Shown: positions 17,958-27,125, counted from the first letter of the stretch. The stretch is DNA of 64,000 bases from Actinoplanes oblitus (GCF_030252345.1 NZ_CP126980.1:1077501-1141500), one strand, 5' to 3'. Notes: generated by a model from the sequence alone, not told the origin. Program-made: numbers and translations.

Positions 17958-18949
17958 TCGCGCACCGGCTCGGCGGGGGACGGCTCCGGAGCGGCGGGGA
18001 CGGCGGCGCGCATCCGGAGCAGACCGGTCAGGGCCAGGGCGGCTCCGGTGGCCAGTGTCGCGGCGACGCAGATGCGGGACAGCCAGCCCGGGCCGGCCGC
18101 CGGGACCACGGCGGCCAGGAAGGCGTCCGAGCTGCCGAACCCGGCGAAGGCGGCCAGCACGAAACCGGACAGCGCCAGGTAGAACGGCGGGTGCCGCCAG
18201 GCCGCGCCGAGGGCCAGGGCGCCGGTCAGCAGGAGCACTCCGGACCAGCCGGCGCCGTCCAGGCCGCGCGCCACGGCGTACGTCAGGACCGACAGGCCAG
18301 CGAGGACCGCGAGTGGCGCGATCCACCGTGGGCGGAAGCGGACCAGGGCCGTCAAGGCCAAGCCCAGCAGCGCCGTGCCGGCCCACCACGCCCAGGTCAC
18401 CGGCGCCGGCTCGTAGTCGAGGGTGCCGCGGATCTCGAAGACACTCACCTGGTCGCGCAGCGGGACGGCCCACTCCCGCAGCCGGTGGATGTGATCGGGA
18501 TCGGCCACCGCCTGGGGCGGGCGGGCCGCGCCGAGCCAGTGGGTGCGCTGGTCGTGCCAGCGGACCGTGGTGCCCGTGGAGATCCGCTGCCAGGTCGGCG
18601 CGGTGGTCACGTCGGCGGTCGCCGGGACCGGGGTGTCGCCGGCCAGCGTCTGGTTGACGTAGGCGGCGGGGGAGGCGGCGTTCTGGTAGACGCCGTCCGG
18701 GCGGACCTCCAGGTACGGCTCGCCGGAGTAGCCCAGGATCTCGATCGGGCGGCCGGTGTCGTTCGTCAGTTCGAGCCGGGCGCCGCCCTCGACGGTGCGC
18801 ACGGTGAGGCCGTCCATCGGGGCGCTGATCCCGGTGACGGTGGTCCGGTACGACGTGACGTTCGCCCCCTCGCCGCCGTGCGCGAACGCGGGTGTGGCCG
18901 GCGCGATCGTCGCGCCGGCCACACACAAGCTCAGAACGACCCGCCTCAC
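17954..18949 (-). CDS. Secreted-domain membrane protein of the MauE/DsbA-like operon
   Basis: The protein (331 aa) begins with a signal peptide (MRRVVLSLCVAG...PAFA before HGGEG). About 190 extracytoplasmic residues follow, with a beta-rich segment (TVEGGARLELTNDTGRPIEI). About five membrane helices end it (215-320). GTG 18949 overlaps the TGA of the DsbA-like gene (GTGA), so the genes are coupled. No family name comes to mind with certainty. The operon context suggests redox or metal handling in the envelope; histidine-rich AHGGEG at the mature N-terminus could bind metal. Confidence 0.75.
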   Translation of the reverse strand: MRRVVLSLCVAGATIAPATPAFAHGGEGANVTSYRTTVTGISAPMDGLTVRTVEGGARLELTNDTGRPIEILGYSGEPYLEVRPDGVYQNAASPAAYVNQTLAGDTPVPATADVTTAPTWQRISTGTTVRWHDQRTHWLGAARPPQAVADPDHIHRLREWAVPLRDQVSVFEIRGTLDYEPAPVTWAWWAGTALLGLALTALVRFRPRWIAPLAVLAGLSVLTYAVARGLDGAGWSGVLLLTGALALGAAWRHPPFYLALSGFVLAAFAGFGSSDAFLAAVVPAAGPGWLSRICVAATLATGAALALTGLLRMRAAVPAAPEPSPAEPVRD

Positions 18950-19671
18950 CCGGCCGCCTTCTCGATGGCCTGGGTGATGTTCGCCAGCGAGGGGGACGGG
19001 ATCTGGGTGCCGTTGACCACCACCGTCGGCGTGGCGTTGAAGTGGCGCTCGGAGAAGACCTCGGTCACGTGCGTCACCCATGGCTCGTAGGTACCACCGT
19101 TCACCGCGTCGGCGAACTTGTCACTCGTCACCCCGACGGACTTCGCCAGCTCGATGATCTTCGCGTTGGTGAGGCCGTCGCTGCCCTCCTCCGGCTGGTT
19201 GGCGTAGAGGGCGTCGTGGAACTCGGGGAACTTGCCCTCCTCGGCGGCGGCCGCGGCGGCGCCGGCCGACCGGGTCGAGTACTTCGTGCCGTTCGAGACG
19301 CGGTCCAGGATCGACACCACGTGGTACCGCAGGGTGATCTTGTTGGCGGTGGCCATCTGGCGCAGCGTGCCGCCGCTGCTGGTCTCGAAGTTCTTGCAGT
19401 TCGGGCACATGAAGTCCTCGTAGACGTCGACGGTGACCGGCCCGGTGCCGACCGCGAACGCGGTACCCTCGTCGACCGCGACGCCGGGCGTGACCAGCTT
19501 GCCCTGGTCCTGGCCGGCGAGCGTCGCGTAACCGACGAACCCGGCGATGACCAGCACCACGGCCACCGCCACCGAGGTCCAGATGGTCACCTGGCGACGC
19601 CGCTCGGCGGCCTTCTGCTGCTCGACGATCCGGCGGGCTTTCTCCGCCCGGTCCCGGTTTCCCTTGCTCAA
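18946..19671 (-). CDS. Membrane-anchored DsbA-like thioredoxin-fold protein
   Basis: The protein has 241 residues: a basic cytoplasmic N-terminus, one membrane helix (29-50), and an extracytoplasmic DsbA/thioredoxin-4 domain with active site Cys89-Pro-Asn-Cys92 (FMCPNCKNFE) and cis-proline loop ATPTVVV. The start is taken as TTG 19671: GGAG lies at the right distance and TTGA overlaps the stop of the MauE-like gene. It should catalyse disulfide formation or reduction outside the membrane, with the MauE-like protein as electron partner. Confidence 0.9.
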   Translation of the reverse strand: MSKGNRDRAEKARRIVEQQKAAERRRQVTIWTSVAVAVVLVIAGFVGYATLAGQDQGKLVTPGVAVDEGTAFAVGTGPVTVDVYEDFMCPNCKNFETSSGGTLRQMATANKITLRYHVVSILDRVSNGTKYSTRSAGAAAAAAEEGKFPEFHDALYANQPEEGSDGLTNAKIIELAKSVGVTSDKFADAVNGGTYEPWVTHVTEVFSERHFNATPTVVVNGTQIPSPSLANITQAIEKAAG

Positions 19672-20159
19672 GACGACTCCCCCAGCAACGCGCCATCGAT
19701 GGAGAACCGGGTCCGCGGCCGCCACAGCAGAATTCCGGCGAGTGCCAGGAAACCGAGGTCACGCAGGATGTCCAGGCCGTACTCGGTGTTCCGCCCGGCG
19801 CCGAGCTCGCCGCCGGAGCTGAAACAGCCGCAGTCGATGCGCAGCCCCTTGGCCCAGGCCCAGACGATCCCGGCCATGAAGATCACCAGGAGCACCGCGG
19901 AGATCGCCGCGGTGAGCCGGGTGGCCACGCCGGCCAGCAACAGCAGGCCGAGCGCGATCTCCAGGAACGGCTGGACCGCCCCGATCACCTTCGCCACGTC
20001 GTAGGACATCAGCTGGTAGGCGTGGACTGCCCGCGCCGACGCCGCCAGGTCACCGACCTTGGTGGCGCCCGCGACCAGCCAGACGGCGGCCAGCCCGAGC
20101 CGGGCCAGCGTGGAGATCCACGGCCAGACCGCCGGCCGCGTGATGGTTTCCATGGTCAC
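19668..20159 (-). CDS. MauE/DoxX-like membrane redox protein
   Basis: The protein (163 aa) has four hydrophobic segments and a Cys-x-Cys motif in RIDCGCFSSGGE on an extramembrane loop. This is the MauE/DoxX-like pattern found beside DsbA-like thioredoxins in actinobacteria, thought to pass electrons across the membrane in place of DsbB. GTG 20159 or ATG 20153 may be the start. It is the first gene of a three-gene overlapping leftward operon. Confidence 0.85.
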   Translation of the reverse strand: MTMETITRPAVWPWISTLARLGLAAVWLVAGATKVGDLAASARAVHAYQLMSYDVAKVIGAVQPFLEIALGLLLLAGVATRLTAAISAVLLVIFMAGIVWAWAKGLRIDCGCFSSGGELGAGRNTEYGLDILRDLGFLALAGILLWRPRTRFSIDGALLGESS

Positions 20160-20177
20160 GTCCCGTTAGACGGAGTT

Positions 20178-20223
20178 GATCGGGTTCCGGTTCCCGATCA
20201 TCTTGTGCTCGGTGACACGTCAC
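20178..20223. promoter_or_regulatory. Two dyads between the sigma gene and the MauE operon
   Basis: GATCGGG-TTCCGGTT-CCCGATC spans 20178-20199 and GTGAC-AC-GTCAC spans 20212-20223. Both lie in the 82-base gap upstream of the MauE-like gene and downstream of the ECF sigma gene, so they may terminate the sigma transcript or bind a regulator of the operon. Confidence 0.4.
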
Positions 20224-20241
20224 ACCGGAGGGCACAAGGTC

Positions 20242-20799
20242 CTAACTCGCCCGGGCCTTCGCCACCGCGGTGATCAGCTCGTCGCGGGCCCGGGCCACCC
20301 GGGACCGGATCGTCCCGACCGGCACCGACTCCACCTCGGCGGCCTCCGCGTACGACAACCCGAGCACCTGGGTCAGCACGAACGCCGTCCGCCGCTCGTC
20401 GCTCAGCCGGCTCAGCAGGTCGGCGCTGCTCAGCCGGTGTGCCGGGTCCGGCGCCGGCGCCTCGGTGGCGGCCTGCACGGCCAGCCGCGTGTTCAGCCTG
20501 CGCCGCCGCACCACGGCCCGCAGGTGGTCGGCGCAGGCCCGCCGGGCGATGCCGAGCAGCCAGGTGCGGACCGTGGACCGGCCCTCGAACGAGGACAGCG
20601 CCCGGAACGCCCGGAGGTACGTCTCCTGGGTGAGGTCGTCCGCGGCACCCGGATCGACCAGCGCGGCGGTGAACCGCCACACCTCGGCCTGGGTGGCCCG
20701 CACGAACCCGGCCTGCGCGGCCGGATCGCCGTCGCGGGCGGCCAGCGCGAGCGCGGTGGTCTCGTCGGTCTCCTGCTCACCAGCCGTCACGAGCGGCAT
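20242..20799 (-). CDS. ECF-type RNA polymerase sigma factor
   Basis: The protein has 185 residues. Region 2 (about 25-90) has DDLTQETYLRAFRALSSFEG and VRTWLLGIARRACADHLR; region 4 (about 125-180) has VLTQVLGLSYAEAAEVESVPVGTIRSRVARAR. ATG 20799 gives normal ECF length. It is divergent from the CopC-CopD gene with 85 bases between, and upstream of the MauE/DsbA operon on the same strand. That placement suggests it drives copper or redox-envelope genes, though no target motif is demonstrated. No anti-sigma gene adjoins it. Confidence 0.9.
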   Translation of the reverse strand: MPLVTAGEQETDETTALALAARDGDPAAQAGFVRATQAEVWRFTAALVDPGAADDLTQETYLRAFRALSSFEGRSTVRTWLLGIARRACADHLRAVVRRRRLNTRLAVQAATEAPAPDPAHRLSSADLLSRLSDERRTAFVLTQVLGLSYAEAAEVESVPVGTIRSRVARARDELITAVAKARAS

Positions 20800-20884
20800 C
20801 GTACGCGAACCGCCCGGGCCGGGAACCAGCCGAAGGCCACCGGCGACTACCCGCATGTGGTCGAACGGAGCGTGATCAGAGAGC

Positions 20885-22546
20885 ATGGCCGTCATGACCG
20901 TTGACCGACGCCGGGGCGCGACAGTTCTGCTCGGGCTGCTGATCGGCATGTTCGGGGTGCTGCTGTCGGCCGTTCCGGCCAGCGCGCACGCCGTGCTGGT
21001 GAGCAGCGATCCGAGCAACGGCACCATCGTGCCGGACGCCCCCAACAAGGTGACCCTGACCTTCAGCGAGTCGGTGCAGCTGATCAGCGGGAAGATCCGG
21101 GTGATCGCTCCGGACGGCTCCCGCGCCGACCAGGGCGATCCGACGGTCGACGGCGGGCGGGTGGCGATCCCGCTGCGCTCCGGCGGTGCCCGGGGGACGT
21201 ACCTGGTCACCTTCCGGGTGATCTCGGCGGACAGCCACCCGGTGGGCGGCACGGTCAGCTACTCGGTGGGCGCCGCCTCGACGCCGCCGTCGGCGGACGA
21301 GACCGCTGACGTCAAGGTCGACCCGCTGGTCCGGGCCTTGATCCCGGTGGGCAAATATCTGGGGTACGCCGGTCTGGTGCTGCTGGTCGGCCCGGTGCTC
21401 GTGCTGGCGCTGCTCTGGCCGCAGCGGCTGTCCCGGCGCGGCCCCGGCCGGGTGATCTGGACCGGTATCGGGCTGGTCGCCGGCAGCACCGTGCTCGGAC
21501 TCTGGCTGCAGGCGCCGTACACGCTGGGCACCGGCCTCTTCGACGTCCGGGTCGGCGACCTGCGCGACGTGCTGGGCAGTACGTTCGGCGCGGTGATGCT
21601 GGTCCGGCTGGCCGTGGTGATCGCCGCCGCCTTCCTGCTCCGGCCGCTGCTGGTCGGCGCCGGCGGCGAGTCGCGGCTCGACCTGGCGCTGCTCGGCGTG
21701 CTCGGGGTGGCCGCGCTGGCCACCTGGCCGCTGACCGGACACCCGACCGCGTCCCCGGTGCCCGGCGTGTCGGTGGTGCTGGACGCGCTGCACCTGGCCG
21801 CCATGTCGGTCTGGCTCGGTGGCCTGGTCATGCTCTTCGCGTTCCTGCTGCCCCGGGCCAGCGCCCGGGAGCTGGGCGCGATCCTGCCGATCTGGTCGCG
21901 CTGGGCGGCCACCGCGGTCGGTGCGCTGATCTTCGCGGGCGTGGTGCAGGCGCTGATCGAGGTCGCCACCCTGGACGGCCTGTTCAACAGCACGTACGGA
22001 CGGTTGATCCTGGTCAAGGTGGGACTGGCGGCGATCGTGATCGGGGCCGCGGCGTACTCCCGGAAGCTGGTGAAGGACCGGGCCGCCGAGGAGTCGCCGC
22101 GCGGGCTGCGCCGGGTGGTGCTCGCCGAGCTGGCGATCACCGCGGTGGTGCTCGGGGTGACGGCGGCGCTGGTGCAGATCGCCCCGCCGCGGACCGCCGA
22201 GGCGACGGAGATCACCGAGACCAGTCAGACGGTCACCCAGACGCTCACCGACAAGACCATGTCGCTGCAGGTGGACATCTATCCGGCGACGGTCGGGAAC
22301 AACTCGATGCACCTGTACGCGTACACCCCGGACAACAAGCCGCTGCCGGTGGTGGAGTGGAAGGCCACCGCGGCGCTGCCGGCGAAGGGCATCGAGCCGA
22401 TCGAGATCCCGCTGCTGCGGATCACCGACTTCCACGCGATCGGCGACATCGCGCTGCCGCAGGCGGGCGAGTGGACGTTCAAGTTCACAGCGCGGACGAC
22501 CGACATCGATCAGACGACGTTCACCATGACCGCCAAGATCTCCTGA
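20885..22546 (+). CDS. CopC-CopD fusion copper protein
   Basis: The protein has 553 residues. A signal peptide ends ASA before His35. Residues 35-131 are a CopC domain with AHAVLVSSDP and VISADSHPVGG, whose histidines and acidic residues form the Cu(II) site. About eight helices of the CopD domain follow (145-430) with LDALHLAAMSVWLGGLVML. The C-terminal 110 residues are a beta-sandwich YtkA-like domain outside the membrane. The family binds copper in the envelope and moves it across the membrane. Known fusions have this order. Confidence 0.92.
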   Translation: MAVMTVDRRRGATVLLGLLIGMFGVLLSAVPASAHAVLVSSDPSNGTIVPDAPNKVTLTFSESVQLISGKIRVIAPDGSRADQGDPTVDGGRVAIPLRSGGARGTYLVTFRVISADSHPVGGTVSYSVGAASTPPSADETADVKVDPLVRALIPVGKYLGYAGLVLLVGPVLVLALLWPQRLSRRGPGRVIWTGIGLVAGSTVLGLWLQAPYTLGTGLFDVRVGDLRDVLGSTFGAVMLVRLAVVIAAAFLLRPLLVGAGGESRLDLALLGVLGVAALATWPLTGHPTASPVPGVSVVLDALHLAAMSVWLGGLVMLFAFLLPRASARELGAILPIWSRWAATAVGALIFAGVVQALIEVATLDGLFNSTYGRLILVKVGLAAIVIGAAAYSRKLVKDRAAEESPRGLRRVVLAELAITAVVLGVTAALVQIAPPRTAEATEITETSQTVTQTLTDKTMSLQVDIYPATVGNNSMHLYAYTPDNKPLPVVEWKATAALPAKGIEPIEIPLLRITDFHAIGDIALPQAGEWTFKFTARTTDIDQTTFTMTAKIS

Positions 22547-22686
22547 CCCCCGGAAACGCGATGGCCCGTTCCGTATCGGATCGGGCCGTTGCCGTATCTG
22601 TCGAGGGCTGCCTGCTCGTTTGACCATTTTGGGGCTATTTGCCTCGGTATGGTGCGCGCAGTGGGCCCGAGAAGGGGGAATTAACG

Positions 22687-25600
22687 ATGCGGCTGTTCCG
22701 GCCGGTCCTCGGCATGCTGCTACTGACGATCGGACTGCCCGCGCTGCTGGCCGGCGGGTGCCTGTGGGCGGCGCTGCGGCACCGCGACGCCGGCGGGGCG
22801 TTCAGCGCCGAGTTGCAGCGGCTCAGCGTGCCCGGGTACGCGATCGTCGTCCCCGACGTCGGCCGCCTGCTGCGCGACGACGCCTCGTTCGCCCGGATCG
22901 GCGGCACCGAGCTGCGGGTCACCGCGCTCACCGCCGAGGGACCGGCCTTCGTCGGCCTGGCCCCGGCCGGTGCGGTCGAGGGCTATCTGCGTGACGTGCC
23001 ACACACCGACGTCCGCGGCGTCCAGGTCGGCACCGGCGAACTGCCGATCAGCGCGGCCCGCGTCGACGGCGACCGGCGGCTCCCGTCCGCCCCGGGACAT
23101 CAGGACTTCTGGACGCGTACCGGCGGCGGCGCGCTGCGCTGGACCCCGGGCGAGCTGTCCGGCCGCTACAGCCTGGTGATCATGAACGCGACGGGCGCCC
23201 AGGGTCTGCGCCTCAACGGCACCGTGGAGGTCCGCCCCGGCTGGCTCGACCCGACCGCCTGGGGCCTGCTCTCCCTCGGTGCCCTCCTGGCGATGGCCGG
23301 CGTGATCACGCTGGCCGTGCCGGGCCGCCGCCGCGAGGTGGTCTACATCGTCGAGCCCAGCCAGGTCCCGGACCTGATGCTGGCCATCGGCGCCCCGCTC
23401 CCGCGGCTCGGCCTCGAAGGCGGGGCCCGCCGCGCGTTGCCCGGCTCGGGCCCGTCGCAGCCGGGGCTCGATGCGGCGCTGTCCGGGTTCGACCCCGCGT
23501 TGGCCGCTTCTGACGCCGCGCTGGCCGGTTCTGGAGCTGCGTTGGCTGGCTCTGGAGGTGCGCTGGCTGGCTCTGGAGGTGCGCTGGCTGGCTCTGGAGC
23601 TGCGCTGGCTGGCTCTGGAGCTGCGCTGGCTGGCTCTGGAGCTGCGCTGGCCGGTTCTGGAGCTGCGTTGGCTGGCTTTGGCGCTGGGTCGGCCGGGTCT
23701 GACGCCGCGCTGGCCGGTTTCGATCAGGATTCGATCAGGGCGCTCGGTGGGCGCGGAGGGCTGTTCGGTTTCGGTCACGGCGGGGGCCGTGGTCTCGGTC
23801 AGGGCGGGGCGCACCGCCCGCGGACGCTCGCCGACGCCCAGCCGGTCCGCCCGCCGGCGTTGCCGCAGTTCGCCTGGCCACCGAAACACCCCGGTGGTCC
23901 GGGAGGCGATTCACTCCCGCTTTCTTCCGGTACGCCCACCGCTCCCGCCAAGCCCACCGCCGAACCGGCCCCGGCCCCGGCCACCGTCGCCGGTGTCCCG
24001 TCCGGTGTCGCCGGTGCGGGAGCCGCGCCCGGCGTAGCGCACACCGGCATCCTCCCCGGCGGCACGACCCCGGTGGTACCCGGCGCACTTCCCATCCCGT
24101 CCCCGGCCGGCGCCGGCCAGTCCGCGCCCGAGCACCAGCCGGCCTCGCCCGGCGCGTCCCACGCCGGCGCTGTCGCTGACCCGGGTACAGCCGGAGCCGA
24201 CACGATCGTCGGTTCCGGAACCGGTGCGGCGGCGCCCGTGCCGGGCCGGCCGTTGAGTCTGCTCGGGACCACCCCGGCGGGAGCCGACCTGCCCGGCGCT
24301 CCGCCGCGCCCGGATCGCCCCGGACGTCGCCGGTTGCCGGCGCCGACCGACCTGCCGGAGTTCCACGCCACCGCGGTCGGCGCCTGGGTGGCGCAGACTG
24401 CCCCGGAACGCGCCCGCCAGACCGAGGCCCAAGCCGCCGCCGCCCTGGCCGAAGCCGCCCGCAACCGGACCACCAAGCCCACCGGCGATCCCGCTTCGGC
24501 TGTGAGGGAGCAGGCCTCCGCGATGTCGGCCCAGCCGGCGGCCCCGGACCCGACCGGCTCCTCGGCGACGTCCGACTCGGCCAGCTCGCCGGTGGCGACG
24601 GATTCGGCCCGCCCGTCGGCGGCCCGGGATTCGGTCAGCTCGCCGGTGGCGACGGATTCGGCCAGTTCGGCAGTGGCGACGGATGCGACCGGTTCGTCCG
24701 AGGAGACAGCCTCCGTCGGCAAGCCCGAGAGGGACAGTGGCGAGTCGCGACAGCGGGATCAGAAGAAGGGCGACGGGAACCGCAAGGGCGGCATCTGGCC
24801 GGCTCCCGCTCCGCGCCGGGTGGCCTTGCTCACCGGGCCGGGCGCGACCGATTGGTCCGCCACCGGCCTTACCCGGATGGGCAGCCGCCCGTCCCCGAAG
24901 TCGACTCCACCGAGCCCGGCCAACCCGGTCCCGTCGGGCAACGCCGAGGCAGTTTCGCCGAGCACGGCCAACCCGGTCCCGTCGGGCAACGCCGAGGCAG
25001 TTTCGCCGGGCGCGGCCAACTCGGTTCCGTCGGGCGACGCAAACGCGGTCTCACCGGGTGTGGCCACGATGGGCGAGAAGGCGACGGCCGCTGGTCCGGC
25101 CGTTTCCGAGTCGAAGCCCGCCGGACCGGCTCCGCAGCCCGGGCCGAAGCAGCCGGTGCCCTCCACCTCGGCGGCGCACGGCGCTGCCCGGGTGGCCGCG
25201 GCAGCAGGAGCAGCCAAGGTCGCCGCCGCACAGGGCATCGCCACGACCGCGCTCGCGGAGGCCGGCGAGAAGCCGAGCCCTCAGGCCCCGGGCCGGCAGC
25301 GAGTCGGCGAGTCAACTGCCACCGCGTCGACCAGCATCGAGAACCCCGCGCCGGCTGTCGAGCCGGAGGCCGGGCCGTCGACCGAGCCGGCCGCGGAAGA
25401 GTCGGCTCCGGATGCGCCTACGCAGCCGAACGAGAACCGGCCCAGCACGGCTGCGCAGCCGACGGAGGGCGGTCTTGCCGCTGGCCTCGAAACCGAGGCG
25501 ACCGGGAGCGAGCCGGTCGATGACGCCGCCACGACGAGCGACGAAGCGGCGTCCACCGAACCGCGGGAGACCGAGGCGACCACGGATCAGCAGCTCAAGG

Positions 25601-26733
25601 ATGAGCACGTGGCAGACGAGGTCGGAACGGGGAAGGAAGCGGATGACTCGGCTCCGGAAACGGAGACGCGGGGGGAGCCCAAGCCGCCGATCGTGCCGTT
25701 CCCGACTCGTCAGCCGACCGCTTCGCCCCATCCCGTGCCGACCGCCCGGGCCGCCGAATCGGACGTGCCCGCGAAATCGGCTGGGATCGCGGAGCCGGCT
25801 GGGATCGCGGGACCGGACAAGGTAGCGGAGCCGGCTGGGATCGCGGACTCGGACAAGGTCGCGGGGCCGGTAGCGGTGGAACCGAGGGCTGACGACGAGG
25901 CGAAGCGGGCGTCGATTCATGAGGCTGAGGCGGGGCAACCCGTGAAGGCGGCCGCGATGGCCGGACCGACGCGGGCGCTCATGCCCAAGCAGGCCGGCGA
26001 ACGAAAAGTCGACGAGCAGAAGGCCGACGAGCGGAAAGCCGACGAGCGGAAAGCCGACGAGCGGAAAGCCGACGAGCAGAAGGCCGAGGAGCAGAAGGCC
26101 GAGGAGCAGAAGGCCGACGAACGGCCTTCGATGCACGCGATGGAGGCCGGTACCGCCGAGCAGACCTCGAAGCCGCAGACCAAGACCGCCGCGAAGCGAG
26201 CCGCTGAATCCAACCGGCCACTGTCCCGGGCGCAGGACCGGCTCACCGGTGCAGCTCGTCAGGGCGGCACGACCGCCGGCCGCAAGGTTCCCGCCGCCTG
26301 GCTCAAGGCCGCCGAAACGGTGGCGGCGCGCGCCGCCACCCAGACCGGCTCAACGCCGCCGTCCGCCGAGGCGACGGCCCCGGCGGACGCGACGACGGCG
26401 GCTGGACAGGGCGGATCGGTGGTCGCCACGGCTGGTGAAGCGGTCACCGTCGCTGACGAAGCGAGCACCGCGGCTAGCAAGACCGCGGCCGGCAAAGCGG
26501 CGGCCGATGAGGCCACCGTAAATGCTGAGGAAGCTCCGGCGGCCCGCAAGCCCCGCCCCCGGACCAAAACCACCCGCACCGCCGCGGAGAAGAAGGCGGA
26601 TTCGGCCGAAGCCGAGAAGGCGGCGCGGACTCCGAGCTACCGGGAGGAGGCCGCGGAGCTGCTGGCCGCGGCAACCGAACGCAAACGCCGCCGCCCGACA
26701 CCCCGCAGCCGCCCGAAGACCGAGGAGAGCTGA
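22687..26733 (+). CDS. Giant disordered membrane-anchored repeat protein
   Basis: The protein has 1348 residues. The N-terminal helix (8-25, with LLAGGC) and a second helix (191-212) enclose a folded extracytoplasmic domain of about 165 residues, like E3-ligase-type/DUF membrane modules but not firmly assigned. The cytoplasmic remainder is low complexity: 7-residue ALAGSGA repeats, Pro/Ala/Ser/Glu-rich tracts, 16-residue and 5-residue repeats. The last 80 residues are a Lys/Arg/Ala-rich tail (KKADSAEAEKAART, ERKRRRPTPRSRPK) resembling histone-H1-like nucleic-acid-binding tails. ATG 22687 follows GAAGGGGGAA. A strong terminator follows. Function unknown. Confidence 0.8.
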   Translation: MRLFRPVLGMLLLTIGLPALLAGGCLWAALRHRDAGGAFSAELQRLSVPGYAIVVPDVGRLLRDDASFARIGGTELRVTALTAEGPAFVGLAPAGAVEGYLRDVPHTDVRGVQVGTGELPISAARVDGDRRLPSAPGHQDFWTRTGGGALRWTPGELSGRYSLVIMNATGAQGLRLNGTVEVRPGWLDPTAWGLLSLGALLAMAGVITLAVPGRRREVVYIVEPSQVPDLMLAIGAPLPRLGLEGGARRALPGSGPSQPGLDAALSGFDPALAASDAALAGSGAALAGSGGALAGSGGALAGSGAALAGSGAALAGSGAALAGSGAALAGFGAGSAGSDAALAGFDQDSIRALGGRGGLFGFGHGGGRGLGQGGAHRPRTLADAQPVRPPALPQFAWPPKHPGGPGGDSLPLSSGTPTAPAKPTAEPAPAPATVAGVPSGVAGAGAAPGVAHTGILPGGTTPVVPGALPIPSPAGAGQSAPEHQPASPGASHAGAVADPGTAGADTIVGSGTGAAAPVPGRPLSLLGTTPAGADLPGAPPRPDRPGRRRLPAPTDLPEFHATAVGAWVAQTAPERARQTEAQAAAALAEAARNRTTKPTGDPASAVREQASAMSAQPAAPDPTGSSATSDSASSPVATDSARPSAARDSVSSPVATDSASSAVATDATGSSEETASVGKPERDSGESRQRDQKKGDGNRKGGIWPAPAPRRVALLTGPGATDWSATGLTRMGSRPSPKSTPPSPANPVPSGNAEAVSPSTANPVPSGNAEAVSPGAANSVPSGDANAVSPGVATMGEKATAAGPAVSESKPAGPAPQPGPKQPVPSTSAAHGAARVAAAAGAAKVAAAQGIATTALAEAGEKPSPQAPGRQRVGESTATASTSIENPAPAVEPEAGPSTEPAAEESAPDAPTQPNENRPSTAAQPTEGGLAAGLETEATGSEPVDDAATTSDEAASTEPRETEATTDQQLKDEHVADEVGTGKEADDSAPETETRGEPKPPIVPFPTRQPTASPHPVPTARAAESDVPAKSAGIAEPAGIAGPDKVAEPAGIADSDKVAGPVAVEPRADDEAKRASIHEAEAGQPVKAAAMAGPTRALMPKQAGERKVDEQKADERKADERKADERKADEQKAEEQKAEEQKADERPSMHAMEAGTAEQTSKPQTKTAAKRAAESNRPLSRAQDRLTGAARQGGTTAGRKVPAAWLKAAETVAARAATQTGSTPPSAEATAPADATTAAGQGGSVVATAGEAVTVADEASTAASKTAAGKAAADEATVNAEEAPAARKPRPRTKTTRTAAEKKADSAEAEKAARTPSYREEAAELLAAATERKRRRPTPRSRPKTEES
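23515..23682 (+). repeat. Eight 21-bp in-frame repeats
   Basis: Eight units of seven codons encode (A/G)ALAGSG with two more degenerate units after them. The neighbouring DNA units are almost identical (GCTGGCTGGCTCTGGAG core), so copy number is likely to vary by slippage. Confidence 0.95.
24922..25065 (+). repeat. Three 48-bp in-frame repeats
   Basis: Three 16-codon units encode NPVPSGNAEAVSPSTA, NPVPSGNAEAVSPGAA and NSVPSGDANAVSPGVA. The first two units are nearly identical at DNA level and the third is diverged. Confidence 0.93.
26011..26115 (+). repeat. Seven 15-bp in-frame repeats
   Basis: Seven five-codon units encode (D/E)E(Q/R)KA, a charged repeat likely to form an extended helix. 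Adjacent units at 26026-26070 are identical in DNA. Confidence 0.95.
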
Positions 26734-26753
26734 CCGGCGTACCGAACGAGCGA

Positions 26754-26796
26754 CGGCGAGGGCCACCCGAACACCGGGGTGGTCCTCGCCGCCTTT
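26754..26796 (+). terminator. Terminator of the giant repeat-protein gene
   Basis: A 15-base arm CGGCGAGGGCCACCC (26754-26768) pairs with 26777-26791 with one G-U pair and an 8-base loop, followed by CCTTTTG. Confidence 0.9.
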
Positions 26797-26926
26797 TGCG
26801 GACGGGAACTGCCCGCAACCGCTCCTGGCGTCGGCGATGCTGACGAGCCGCGCGGTACCCAGCATCGGTGCGACGGGGGAGCGGGGGCCGGGTCGCCGGC
26901 GCGCGTGATGCTGGCCGAGTAGGCCG

Positions 26927-26963
26927 AAGGGCCCTCCGCGCTGCCGACACGGAGGGCCCTTTA
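26927..26963. terminator. Second strong hairpin before orn
   Basis: AAGGGCCCTCCG (26927-26938) pairs perfectly with CGGAGGGCCCTT (26950-26961) over an 11-base loop, followed by TTACC. It lies 130 bases after the previous terminator, with no recognised gene between; a 23-codon frame (26837-26908) is the only candidate. The stretch 26964-27119 holds a further small dyad (26971-27003) and no gene. Confidence 0.75.
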
Positions 26964-27119
26964 CCGGGGGGAACGGAGTAACCGAAGGGGGGCTTCGTCC
27001 GTTAAGTTCACTTTACCCCCTCAATCGGCTAAGTGGGAAGTCAGCCCCCTAAACCGGACAAACAACGTGAATGTTCGCTGTGGTGACACTCGCGTCGAAC
27101 AACCGCGTCGCCTGCGGCG

Positions 27120-27125
27120 TACGCT
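27120..27125 (+). promoter_or_regulatory. -10 element of a probably leaderless orn transcript
   Basis: TACGCT fits the actinobacterial TANNNT -10 hexamer. It ends six bases before the GTG start of orn and no ribosome binding site intervenes, so transcription probably starts at the start codon. Confidence 0.55.
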
